DNA from: DATLGB01 sp038318085
GTDB lineage: Bacteria; Actinomycetota; Thermoleophilia; Solirubrobacterales; Solirubrobacteraceae
Length of the DNA stretch: 59,230 nucleotides
Assembly (NCBI GenBank): GCA_038318085.1
Contig: JBBQBV010000003.1
Span: 1-59,230 of the forward strand
Direction: 5' to 3'
Part shown: in pieces, positions 42,474-50,261 of the stretch
Numbering within the stretch: the first letter of the stretch is position 1
How the letters are laid out: every line of letters begins with the position of its first letter
The notes under the pieces: model-generated
Told to the model about the DNA's origin: nothing
What the model saw: only the letters and a program-made list of their open reading frames with translations
The model's database searches: none
Made by a program: the position numbers and the translations under genes

Positions 42474-43859
42474 ATGAAGACCCGGATGTTCGACATCGAC
42501 GACGCACTCCGCTACCTGATCGTCCACGAGGGGTCCGACCTGCACCTCAAGGTCCCCTCCTGCCCGATCGTCCGTCTCCACGGCAAGATGGTCCCGATCG
42601 AAGGGGCCGAGAGGCTCAAGGCCGACGACACCGAGCGCGTGCTGCGCGAGATCCTCCACGACGCCAACAAGCTCTCGGAGTTCGACACCGACAACGAGGT
42701 CGACTTCAGCTACCAGATCGAGGGCCTGGCGCGGTTCCGCGTGAACGCCTTCCGCCAGCGCGGCTACGTCTCGCTGGTCATGCGCGCCATCCCGGTCAAC
42801 ATCAAGTCCGTCGACGAGCTGCTGCTGCCCCCGGCGATCACGAAGCTCGCCGAGGAGGAGCGCGGGATCATCCTGCTGACGGGCACGACCGGCTCGGGCA
42901 AGTCGACGACGTTGGCGGCGATGCTCGACCACATCAACCGCACGATGCACAAGCACATCGTCACGATCGAGGACCCGATCGAGTTCCTGCACCCGGACCG
43001 CCTGTCGATCATCAACCAGCGCGAGGTCGGCCTGGACACGGCGTCCTTCAAGCGCTCACTGCGCCGCGTCCTGCGTCAGGATCCGGACGTCATCCTCGTC
43101 GGCGAGATGCGCGACGAGGAGACGGTGCAGACCGCCCTCTCGGCGGCGGAGACCGGTCACCTCGTCCTCTCCACGCTGCACACCGTCGACGCCGTCGAGG
43201 CGATCAACCGCATCATCGACTTCTTCCCTCCCCACCAGGAGGGACAGGCCCGCGCGATGATCGCCGGCACGCTGAAGGGGATCATCTCCCAGCGCCTCGT
43301 GCGCACCGCCGACGGCAACGGCCGAGTCGCCACCTGCGAGATCCTCGTGATGACGGGCCGCGTGCACGACTTCATCCTCGACCCGAACATGACGGGTCAG
43401 ATGCACGAGGTCATCAAGGAGGGCGAGTACTACGGGATGCAGTCCTTCGACCAGCACCTGCTCAAGCATCTGCAGGCCGGTCGCGTCACCTTCGAGGAGG
43501 CCATGAAGGTCGCCTCCTCGCCGCACGACTTCAAGCTGCTGGTGCAGGCGGATCAGCGTCTGCGCCACCTCGCGGCGAGCAACGGCCTCGGGGTGACCAC
43601 GCAGCCCGTCGCGCCGCCGACGGTCGTCGCCGACGTCACGCCGCAGCCGGCGCCGGTCTCCGCGCCGCCCGCGCCATTTTCCGCGCCGCCCGCGCCGCCG
43701 GCGCCCGTCGCCGGGGCGGTCGTCGCAGCCGAGCTGGCTCCGCCGCCGCCCGCACCTCCCGCCCCGTACGAGCCCGTGGCGCCTGCGCCCCTGGCCCCGC
43801 CGGCCACGGCCGAGACTCCCGCGGGCCCGGCGCCCTCGGCGCCCCCGCCCGGCTTTTAG
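42474..43859 (+). CDS. pilT: PilT-like type IV pilus retraction ATPase with a Pro/Ala-rich tail
   Basis: A 461-residue ATPase of the PilT/GspE family. Walker A is GTTGSGKST with K143; the Asp box, Walker B 'VGEMRDEETVQTALSAAETGH' and His box 'LSTLHTVDAVEAINR' are complete, and the C-terminal 'GIISQRLV' is preserved. The N-terminal PAS-like domain 'HEGSDLHLKV' is standard. From about residue 370 to the end it is rich in Pro and Ala, which ordinary PilT lacks. It probably powers pilus retraction or related movement, although no pilus genes flank it. ATG 42474 is used; a second ATG at 42486 is possible. Confidence 0.9.
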   Translation: MKTRMFDIDDALRYLIVHEGSDLHLKVPSCPIVRLHGKMVPIEGAERLKADDTERVLREILHDANKLSEFDTDNEVDFSYQIEGLARFRVNAFRQRGYVSLVMRAIPVNIKSVDELLLPPAITKLAEEERGIILLTGTTGSGKSTTLAAMLDHINRTMHKHIVTIEDPIEFLHPDRLSIINQREVGLDTASFKRSLRRVLRQDPDVILVGEMRDEETVQTALSAAETGHLVLSTLHTVDAVEAINRIIDFFPPHQEGQARAMIAGTLKGIISQRLVRTADGNGRVATCEILVMTGRVHDFILDPNMTGQMHEVIKEGEYYGMQSFDQHLLKHLQAGRVTFEEAMKVASSPHDFKLLVQADQRLRHLAASNGLGVTTQPVAPPTVVADVTPQPAPVSAPPAPFSAPPAPPAPVAGAVVAAELAPPPPAPPAPYEPVAPAPLAPPATAETPAGPAPSAPPPGF

Positions 43860-43885
43860 TCATGGCTCCCGCGGCGAAGGTGACT

Positions 43886-43950
43886 CTCCGCGATTGCGGA
43901 TAGCGCCAGATAGCGCCGGTGCTATCCCCTGCTATCCGTAACTCGCGGAG
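43886..43950. repeat. 65-nt nested imperfect palindrome between pilT and hxlR
   Basis: Outer arms CTCCGCGA (43886-43893) and TCGCGGAG (43943-43950); middle arms GGATAGC (43898-43904) and GCTATCC (43931-43937); inner arms GATAGC (43909-43914) and GCTATC (43921-43926); loop GCCGGT. All three stems are perfect, and the gaps between them are 4 x 5 and 4 x 4 bases. GATAGCGCC is also directly repeated. It lies between two convergent genes and could end transcription of both. No T-run follows either arm. Confidence 0.8.
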
Positions 43951-43989
43951 CCATGCCGTTCATCGTGGTTCGAGATCCCGGCGCGCGGC

Positions 43990-44406
43990 TCAGACGAAGT
44001 CCAGCGGCTCGTCGGCGTCGGGCTCGCCGACGGGCTCCTCGCAGGACTCACACCACCACGTCGCCCGCAGCGCCGTGCCGCAGCGGCGGTGGCGCAGCGG
44101 CTCCGCGTCGCCTGAGCGCGCACCCCAGTCGGCGAGCAGCCGCAGGGCGCCCGCCAGCTCCTGCCCGGAGGCGGTGAGCTCGTAGACGAAGCGCGGCGGC
44201 CGCTCGGAGTAGGGCCGCTGGACCACCAGGGCGTGCTCGGCGAGGCTCTTCAGCCGGCCGGAGAGGATGTTCGGGGCGATGCCGTCCAGCGCCTCCTGGA
44301 GCTCGTTGAAGCGCTTCGGGCCGTCGAGCAGGGAGGCGATCGCGAGCAACGTCCAGCGGTCCCCGATCCGGGCGAGCGCGTCAGCGAGTGCGGACGTCGC
44401 GGCCAC
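43990..44406 (-). CDS. HxlR-family transcriptional regulator with a C-terminal Cys cluster
   Basis: A 138-residue regulator starting at GTG 44406. The winged helix is 'LADALARIGDRWTLLAIASLLDGPKRFNELQEALDGIAPNILSGRLKSLAEHALV' followed by 'YSERPPRFVYELTASGQEL'. The C-terminal 30 residues contain 'HRRCGTALRATWWCESCEEP', a set of three Cys plus His that could bind zinc, an addition absent from most HxlR proteins. HxlR proteins respond to electrophiles or reactive species, often through a Cys. Its own control region is the dyad at 44433-44451, shared with the divergent HtrA-like gene. Confidence 0.85.
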   Translation of the reverse strand: MAATSALADALARIGDRWTLLAIASLLDGPKRFNELQEALDGIAPNILSGRLKSLAEHALVVQRPYSERPPRFVYELTASGQELAGALRLLADWGARSGDAEPLRHRRCGTALRATWWCESCEEPVGEPDADEPLDFV

Positions 44407-44432
44407 GGAAGCCCACGCTACTGCTAGCTTGC

Positions 44433-44451
44433 CACTTGCATGTTGCAAGTG
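44433..44451. promoter_or_regulatory. Perfect 8-bp palindrome, probable HxlR operator, covering the htrA-like start codon
   Basis: CACTTGCA-tgt-TGCAAGTG has perfect 8-bp arms. It sits in the 33-base gap between the divergent GTG (44406) and ATG (44440), and the ATG lies in the palindrome itself (44440-44442). The TTGCA/TGCAA half-sites are typical of HxlR targets. Binding would block translation or transcription of both genes; this is inference. Confidence 0.6.
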
Positions 44452-45297
44452 ACGCAGATCGGCGAGACGGTCCGCGCGGTCGCCGAGCTCGTCGGACCGT
44501 CGGTCGCCGCACTCGGCCGGGGCTGGGGCCGCGGGTCCGGCGTGGTCATCGCCCCGAACCGCCTCCTCACCAACGCCCACGTGCTGCGCGGGGAGGACGT
44601 CGCGGTCACCTTCGGCGGCGGCGAGCCGGTCCTCGGGCACGTGTCCGGGGCCGACGCCGACGTCGACCTCGCGGTCGTCACGGCCGACACCGCCCACACC
44701 GAGCCGATCAGCTGGGACCCGGAGATCGCCGCCGCGGCCGGCATCGGCACGTCCGTGTTCGCGCTCGCCGACCCAGGCGGTCGCGGCCTGTACGTCACCT
44801 TCGGCATCGTCGCCGCCGCCGGCCGGCCCGTGCGCGGACCGCGCGGCCGCCGCATACCCGGATCGCTCGAGCACACCGCGCCGCTGCCGCGCGGCTCGTC
44901 GGGCGGGCCGATCGTGGACGGCGAGGGCCGCCTGCTCGGGATCAACACCGTCCGCCTCGACGGCGGGTTCATCCTCGCCCTGCCGGCTGACGCCGCGATG
45001 GCCCAGCGCGTCGACGCCCTCGCGCGGGGGGAGATCATGGCCCGGCCGCGGCTGGGGCTCGCGCTCGCGCGCACCCGCGCCCACGGCCTGCTCGTGCGGG
45101 CAGTGCAGGACGCGAGCCCGGCGGCTGTCGCCGGCCTGGTGCCGGGCGACCTGCTCGTCGGCGTCGAGGGGCGGGCGCTGCGCTCGGTCGACGACCTGTT
45201 CGACGCGCTGGAGAATGTGGCCCACCCACCCGCGCTGACGCTCACCGTGGTCCGCGCCGGCGACGAGCGCGACGTCCCGGTCCGCCTACTTCAGTAA
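44440..45297 (+). CDS. HtrA-like serine protease with PDZ domain, no signal peptide
   Basis: A 285-residue trypsin-like protease. The triad is H47 (TNAHV), D76 (DVDLAVV) and S154 (GSSGGP), followed by a C-terminal PDZ domain (LGLALARTRAHGLLVRAV, then 'VAGLVPGDLLVGVEGRALRSVDDL'). The typical GNSGG reads GSSGG here. HtrA proteins degrade damaged proteins, usually outside the cytoplasm, but this one has no signal peptide or membrane segment, so it is expected to be cytoplasmic. It lies between two HxlR regulators; the divergent one (43990-44406) shares its start-site palindrome. Confidence 0.85.
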   Translation: MLQVTQIGETVRAVAELVGPSVAALGRGWGRGSGVVIAPNRLLTNAHVLRGEDVAVTFGGGEPVLGHVSGADADVDLAVVTADTAHTEPISWDPEIAAAAGIGTSVFALADPGGRGLYVTFGIVAAAGRPVRGPRGRRIPGSLEHTAPLPRGSSGGPIVDGEGRLLGINTVRLDGGFILALPADAAMAQRVDALARGEIMARPRLGLALARTRAHGLLVRAVQDASPAAVAGLVPGDLLVGVEGRALRSVDDLFDALENVAHPPALTLTVVRAGDERDVPVRLLQ

Positions 45298-45304
45298 GTG
45301 AAGT
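45288..45304 (+). promoter_or_regulatory. Dyad upstream of the second HxlR gene
   Basis: ACTTCA-gtaag-TGAAGT has perfect 6-bp arms and contains the TAA stop of the HtrA-like gene (45295-45297). It is 22 bases before ATG 45327, and TAGAGT at 45312-45317 could be a -10. An autorepression site for the HxlR regulator is the likely role. Confidence 0.5.
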
Positions 45305-45326
45305 CATGCGGTAGAGTGGGTGTCGG

Positions 45327-45677
45327 ATGCCCAACAGCGACTGCCCCGTGTGCCGGACCGCCGAGGTCGTCTGCGGCAAGTGGACGATGCTCATCATCCG
45401 CGACCTCGCCGAGGGCCGGTCGCGCTTTTGCGAGCTCGAGCGCTCGCTCGCGGGCATAAGCCCGCGCACCCTCTCTCTGCGCCTGCGGGCGCTGGAGGAG
45501 GAGGGCATCCTCGAGCGTCAGACCTTCCCCGAGGTCCCGCCGCGCGTCGAGTACGCGCTGACGGGCAAGGGCTTCGCGCTGGTCCCCATCGTCGAGGCGA
45601 TGCGCGCCTACGGGACGCGTTGGCTCGAGGGCCACGGCTCGGGCGCCGAGACGCCCGAGCTTGCCGTCGTCGCCTGA
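45327..45677 (+). CDS. HxlR-family transcriptional regulator (second)
   Basis: A 116-residue regulator from ATG 45327. The start 'CPVCRTAEVVCGKWTMLIIRDLAEG' carries the Cys of HxlR proteins at position 6 or 9, plus a further Cys at 16. The wing segment is 'EGILERQTFPEVPPRVEYALTGKG'. Multiple N-terminal Cys residues favour a redox or electrophile sensor, as in several HxlR members. It is separated by 29 bases from the HtrA-like gene, and may be co-transcribed with it as well as having its own promoter. Confidence 0.88.
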   Translation: MPNSDCPVCRTAEVVCGKWTMLIIRDLAEGRSRFCELERSLAGISPRTLSLRLRALEEEGILERQTFPEVPPRVEYALTGKGFALVPIVEAMRAYGTRWLEGHGSGAETPELAVVA

Positions 45678-45716
45678 GCTAGCAGGGACACCGGACGGCG
45701 CGGCGAATCCGCCGCC

Positions 45717-46952
45717 ATGCACAACCGTGCGCTGCACGACTCCCTGAGCGCGTTCGTCGAAGAGGCCGCGTGGCAGCTCGCCGCCGAGGTGTCCGGCGGG
45801 GCCGAGATCCCGTTCGAGCTGGATTCGACCCCACCCTCCCGTTCCACCGCCCCGCTGTACTGCTACCGCCCGCTCACGGGCGCCTTCCTCGCCGACCGCA
45901 TCGGCGAGCTCGCCAAGCTGCCCAGCCACACCGCCGCCCGCGCGCAGCTCGCCGCGCTCGGCGGTGTCGAGGACTACCTGCGACGCCGCGGCGTGCGCTC
46001 GGTCCCGGGCGACCCGCTCGTGCGCGCCGACGCCGCGCTGCAGGCGTTTCTGACCGCGGTCTGGGCCGAGGCGACCGACTTCGTCTTCGAGCCCGCCCGC
46101 TTCCGCGCCGCCTTCGAGGAGCTCGAGGACGCGGCCTACGACACCGTCGCGCTCACGCAGGTGCTCGCCCCGGTGGCCGGGCTCGTGATCGACTCCGAGC
46201 GCGTCGAGCTCGGCGGCGGCCTGGCGCTCGTGCGGGCCGGCGCGCTGGGCGACGCCCCCGAGGAGCTGCGGCTGGACTCCTGGGCGACGGTGGCCGCCGT
46301 GCGGGTCGAGGGTGGGGACGAGGTGCTCCCAGCCGCCGGCCTGCGCCTGCGCCGGCTGCAGTCTGCCCTGCGGCTGTGGGACGACGCCGAGCCCGCCGTG
46401 GGGCCGAGCGCCTGGGCGCGCACGGGCACCGGCCCGTGGCTGCACGTGCCGCTGGCCACCGGCGTACGGCGCCCGCTCGACGACTGCCGGCTCGACGCCG
46501 AGGAGGAGGATCCGCTGCGCGCCTTCATCGCGCTGGTCGACCGCCGCACGCCGCGCGGCGGCGAGCTGGCCTGGGCGCTGCGCCGCTTCGAGCTCGGATG
46601 CGAGCGCCCCTCGGCGCTCGAGGCCCTGACGGACTGGCTGCTCGCCGGCCGCGCGCTGCTCGCCGAGCCGGACCGCCCGGGCTACGAGGCGCTCGCCGAG
46701 CGCCTCGGTGCGATCTGCGCCCACGTGAGCGAGCGCCCCGCGCTGACCGAGCGCCTCGCGCGCGCCATCGCGCTCGAGCGCGCCGCCGTCGCCGGGCTGA
46801 TCCGCCCCGACCCGGAGGTCGAGGCCCTGATCGGCGCCCTCGGGGGCTGCGTCCGCGCGGTGCTGCGCGACGTGCTCTGCGGACACCTGGACCCGAGCCT
46901 GCGCGCGGTGGCCGACGAGCTTCTGGCGGCGGAGAGGACCGCGGCGGCCTAG
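45717..46952 (+). CDS. Uncharacterised conserved-looking protein
   Basis: A 411-residue soluble protein from ATG 45717. It is mainly helical with a beta segment in the middle ('LVIDSERVELGGGLALVRAGAL', residues 160-182). The section 'RPLTGAFLADRIGELAKLPSHTAARAQLAALGGVEDYLRR' looks ordered. No signal peptide, metal motif or nucleotide-binding loop is visible. The consistent coding bias, and the rival plus-frame being only a shadow, support a real gene. Its stop shares the tetranucleotide CTAG with the stop of the convergent ArsA-like gene. I cannot name a family. Confidence 0.6.
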   Translation: MHNRALHDSLSAFVEEAAWQLAAEVSGGAEIPFELDSTPPSRSTAPLYCYRPLTGAFLADRIGELAKLPSHTAARAQLAALGGVEDYLRRRGVRSVPGDPLVRADAALQAFLTAVWAEATDFVFEPARFRAAFEELEDAAYDTVALTQVLAPVAGLVIDSERVELGGGLALVRAGALGDAPEELRLDSWATVAAVRVEGGDEVLPAAGLRLRRLQSALRLWDDAEPAVGPSAWARTGTGPWLHVPLATGVRRPLDDCRLDAEEEDPLRAFIALVDRRTPRGGELAWALRRFELGCERPSALEALTDWLLAGRALLAEPDRPGYEALAERLGAICAHVSERPALTERLARAIALERAAVAGLIRPDPEVEALIGALGGCVRAVLRDVLCGHLDPSLRAVADELLAAERTAAA

Positions 46953-48031
46953 GAGGCGAACAGGTGCTCGCCGACTCGGGCGAGGCCTTCGAGGTCGTGC
47001 ACGTCGCCGGCGAGCTGCGGCACCGCGATCACCATCGGGTCGCCGAGCGCGTCGCGCAGGCGGCCCAGGCCCGCGGCGTCGCGGAGGGCCAGGATCTGCG
47101 CCTCGGCGGCGCTCTGCGCGACGCGCGCGGCGAGGTCCGGCGCAAGGCCGGCGGGGAGTGCGCCGTCGCCGACCGGCAGGCGCACCCTGTTGACGACGGC
47201 GGCGCCGAAGGGCAGCCGCTGCGCCCGCAGCCGGTCATAAAAGAAGACGGTCTCCTCGACCGGCTCGCGTTCGAGCGAGGTGACGAGCAGGAAGGTCGTC
47301 TGGGGCCCGTTGAGCAGCGCCTTGACGTGGCGCCCGCGCTCGGCGAGCTCGTCGACCATGCCCGCCAGCGCCCGGAAGAAGGCGGACAGGTCGTCGAGCA
47401 GCGCGACGCCCGTCGCGCGCCCCAGCGCGCTGAACACCACGCTCGTGCCCGCGCCGAGCACGCGCCCGCCGATCCCGGCGGGGCGCAGGAACAGCCGCAT
47501 CGCGCGCCCCTGGAGAAACCCAGTGAGCCGGTCGGGCGCCTCGAGGAAGTCCAGGGCGTTGCGCGACGGCGGCGTATCGAGCACGAGCAGGTCAAACTCA
47601 CCGGCGAGGTCGAGCTCGTAGAGCTTGGCGACGGCGGTGAACTCCTGAGATCCGGCCACCGCGCTCGACAGCTCCGCGTAGATCCGGTTGCCGAGCACCT
47701 CGTCGCGCGCGCGCTCGTCGGGAGCGACCTTGTCGATCAGCGCGTCGAACGTGCGCTTGGAGTCGAGCATCAGCGCCCACAGCTCGCCTTTCATCCCCGG
47801 GAAATGGGCCGGGTCCACGCGGCGGGGCTGATCGTCGAGGCGGTCCAGGCCGAGCGCGTCGGCGAGGCGCCGCGCCGGGTCGATCGTGACCACCGCGACC
47901 TTCGCGCCCCGCATCGCCATCCCGGCGGCGACCGCCGCGGAGACCGTCGTCTTCCCGACGCCTCCCGGCCCGGCACAGATCACGATCCGCTTGGAGTCCA
48001 GCACGTCTTCGAGCACCAGCTCGGACGACAA
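46949..48031 (-). CDS. ArsA/GET3-like anion-pump ATPase
   Basis: A 360-residue deviant Walker ATPase, start at TTG 48031 (an alternative GTG lies at 48016). Walker A is 'CAGPGGVGKTTVSAAVAAG', the switch region has 'VVTIDPARRLADALG', and 'DLLVLDTPPSRNALDFL' carries Walker B plus the family Pro-Pro. The ArsA family in actinobacteria is often not linked to arsenite; ArsB and the ArsR repressor are absent here. The group may instead resemble GET3-like protein-targeting factors. It is divergent from parA, with 51 bases between. Confidence 0.85.
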   Translation of the reverse strand: MSSELVLEDVLDSKRIVICAGPGGVGKTTVSAAVAAGMAMRGAKVAVVTIDPARRLADALGLDRLDDQPRRVDPAHFPGMKGELWALMLDSKRTFDALIDKVAPDERARDEVLGNRIYAELSSAVAGSQEFTAVAKLYELDLAGEFDLLVLDTPPSRNALDFLEAPDRLTGFLQGRAMRLFLRPAGIGGRVLGAGTSVVFSALGRATGVALLDDLSAFFRALAGMVDELAERGRHVKALLNGPQTTFLLVTSLEREPVEETVFFYDRLRAQRLPFGAAVVNRVRLPVGDGALPAGLAPDLAARVAQSAAEAQILALRDAAGLGRLRDALGDPMVIAVPQLAGDVHDLEGLARVGEHLFAS

Positions 48032-48082
48032 TACGCCCGCCGTGCAGGATCCCCGCGCCAGGCCCCGAATCAGCCAGCACAA

Positions 48083-48880
48083 ATGCCTTCCGCCGACCTT
48101 CCCAACGGAGCACCTCCGACCCGCGCCAAGGTCATCGCGTTCGCCAATCAGAAGGGCGGCGTCGCGAAGACGACGACCACGCTGAACCTGGCGGCGGCCT
48201 TCGCGGAGGAAGGCCATCGGGTGCTGTGCGTCGACATGGATCCCCAAGGCAACCTGACGATGTCCCAGGGCATCGATCCGGACACGCTCGAGAAGTCCAT
48301 GTACGACGTGCTCGTCCACGACATGCCCATCAGCGAGGTCGTCCGGCGCCGTGAGATCGACGTCGCGTGTGCCTCGATCGACCTCGCCGGGGCCGAGATC
48401 GCGATGTCCACGAAGATCGGCCGCGAACGGTCCCTGGAGAAGGCGTTGCGCGCAATACGCGGGGACTACGACTTCATCTGCATCGATACGCCGCCGTCCC
48501 TGGGACTATTGACGATCAACGCGCTCACGGCCGCTGACAAGGTCATCGTCCCGGTGCAGTGCGAGTATCTGTCGATGCGTGGTCTGATACAGCTCACGAA
48601 CACCCTGGCGATGATCCGCGAGAACCTCAATCCCGATGTCGACATCGAGGGAATCCTTCCCACGCTGGTGGACTCGCGGACGCTGCACGCCAAGGAGGCG
48701 ATCGAGATCCTCGAGGAGAACTTCGGCGACCGGGTCTTCGCTTCGCGCATCAAGAAGACCGTCCGCTTCGCGGAGGCCCCGGTGAAGGGCATGTCGGTGC
48801 TCAAGTACGACCCCAAGGGCGTCGCAGCCGACGCCTATCGCCAGTTGGCGAAGGAGGTTCTCTCGAATGGCAGGCCATAA
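48083..48880 (+). CDS. parA: ParA/Soj-family ATPase
   Basis: A 265-residue ParA-type ATPase starting at ATG 48083. Deviant Walker A is NQKGGVAKTTTT (residues about 22-33), followed by 'VLCVDMDPQGNLTM' and 'FICIDTPPSLGLLTINAL'. No helix-turn-helix N-terminal extension is present, so it is of the short Soj/MinD-like type. ParB is not adjacent. Instead the 3' end overlaps ftsZ by 14 bases, so it may act in positioning the division machinery rather than in chromosome segregation, although that is inference. Confidence 0.92.
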   Translation: MPSADLPNGAPPTRAKVIAFANQKGGVAKTTTTLNLAAAFAEEGHRVLCVDMDPQGNLTMSQGIDPDTLEKSMYDVLVHDMPISEVVRRREIDVACASIDLAGAEIAMSTKIGRERSLEKALRAIRGDYDFICIDTPPSLGLLTINALTAADKVIVPVQCEYLSMRGLIQLTNTLAMIRENLNPDVDIEGILPTLVDSRTLHAKEAIEILEENFGDRVFASRIKKTVRFAEAPVKGMSVLKYDPKGVAADAYRQLAKEVLSNGRP

Positions 48881-50261
48881 GCGGGCCAGCATGCGCGAAG
48901 GGCCGCTTGCGCAGCTCTTCCGCAAGACCGAGCAGGACGGTCCCGAGTCTGACGCGCAGCAGCCCGCGCCGCACGCGCCCATGGGCGCGCACCCGGAGTC
49001 CCCGGCGCCGCCGCCCGCGGTGCCGCGCGCCGAGGTGCCGCCCGAGCGCCGCGCGCCGACGCCGCAGGACCGCCTGCGCGCGGCGTTCTCCTCCGACATC
49101 CCCGACGACGTCCTGCAGCCGCCGGCTCGCGATCCCTACGCGCGCTCGGCCGAGCCGACGATGTACGGCACGCCGCAGCCGACGGGCCAGCCCGTCCTGC
49201 GCGTGGTCGGCGTCGGCGGCGGCGGCGTCAACGCGGTCAACCGCATGGTCGAGGCCGGCGTGGCCGGCGTGGAGTTCCTCGCGCTCAACACCGACCTGCA
49301 GTCCCTGCAGCAGTCCGCCGCCGACAAGACGCTGCACATCGGCGCCGACATCACGCGCGGTCTGGGCTCGGGCTCCAACCCGGACCTCGGCCGCCAGGCC
49401 GCGATGGACGACTACGACAAGATCAAGGCGGCCCTGCGCGGGTCGGACATGGTCTTCATCACCGCCGGGGCGGGCGGCGGCACGGGCACCGGCGCGGCGC
49501 CCGTCGTCGCGCGGATCGCCCGCGAGCTCGACGCGCTGACCGTCGGCATCGTCACGAAGCCGTTCGGCTTCGAGGGCACCCGCCGCATGCAGCAGGCCGA
49601 GCACGGCGTCGAGGCGCTTGCCGAAGAGGTCGACACGCTGATCGTCGTGCCCAACAACAAGCTGCTCTCCGTGCTGGACAAGCAGACCTCGATGGTCGAG
49701 GCCTTCAGGGTCGCCGACGACGTCCTGCGCCAGGGCGTCCAGGGCGTCTCGGACCTGATCACGCTCCCGGGCCTGATCAACCTCGACTTCGCCGACGTGC
49801 GCACGATCATGTCCGACGCCGGCAACGCACTGCTGGGGATCGGCATGGGCACGGGCGACAAGCGCGCGCTGGAGGCCGCCGAGCAGGCGGTGTCCTCGCC
49901 GCTGCTGGAGACGAGCGTGGATGGCGCCCGCTCGATCCTGCTCTCGATCACGGGTGGCAGCGACCTGTCGCTGTGGGAGGTCAACGAGGCGGCCAAGGCC
50001 GTGCAGGAGGCCGCGCATCCGGATGCCAACATCATCTTCGGCGCGATGGTCGACGAGAACCTCAGCGAGGACGAGGTGTGGATCACCGTCGTCGCCACGG
50101 GCTTCGGCGACACCCGCGAACCGCGCCGCGAGAGCGGCCGCCTGCGCGAGCCCGCCGGCGAGCCGCGGGTGAGCCGCTCGCGTCATCCCGAGCCTGTCCG
50201 GGCGGGCCGCGGGCGCTCGCTGAGCGACGTCGACATCCCGGAGTTCATTCCCCGCTATTGA
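48867..50261 (+). CDS. ftsZ: Cell division protein FtsZ with an N-terminal extension
   Basis: A 464-residue FtsZ. The GTPase core begins at about residue 109 (VLRVVGVGGGGVNAVNRM). The tubulin signature 'GAGGGTGTGAAPVVA', the T7 loop 'GLINLDFADVRTIM' and the C-terminal interaction tip 'DVDIPEFIPRY' are intact. The first 108 residues are an extension: a basic-amphipathic 'MAGHKRASMREGPLAQLFRK', then a Pro/Ala-rich linker, and 'QDRLRAAFSSDIPDDVL'. Ordinary FtsZ has about 10 residues there. It starts inside parA (14-base overlap) and ends overlapping the gamma-glutamyltransferase start. Confidence 0.96.
   Translation: MAGHKRASMREGPLAQLFRKTEQDGPESDAQQPAPHAPMGAHPESPAPPPAVPRAEVPPERRAPTPQDRLRAAFSSDIPDDVLQPPARDPYARSAEPTMYGTPQPTGQPVLRVVGVGGGGVNAVNRMVEAGVAGVEFLALNTDLQSLQQSAADKTLHIGADITRGLGSGSNPDLGRQAAMDDYDKIKAALRGSDMVFITAGAGGGTGTGAAPVVARIARELDALTVGIVTKPFGFEGTRRMQQAEHGVEALAEEVDTLIVVPNNKLLSVLDKQTSMVEAFRVADDVLRQGVQGVSDLITLPGLINLDFADVRTIMSDAGNALLGIGMGTGDKRALEAAEQAVSSPLLETSVDGARSILLSITGGSDLSLWEVNEAAKAVQEAAHPDANIIFGAMVDENLSEDEVWITVVATGFGDTREPRRESGRLREPAGEPRVSRSRHPEPVRAGRGRSLSDVDIPEFIPRY

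Noticed and set aside
43990..45225. A 411-residue HxlR-containing frame on the minus strand
   Set aside because: Only the C-terminal 138 residues are HxlR; the rest is antisense to the HtrA-like gene. GTG 44406 with the adjacent operator is the more sensible start.
46949..48319. The longer version of the ArsA-like gene, starting beyond 48031
   Set aside because: It would run through the parA start region and add a His/Arg-rich stretch absent from the family. TTG 48031 or GTG 48016 gives the expected N-terminus.
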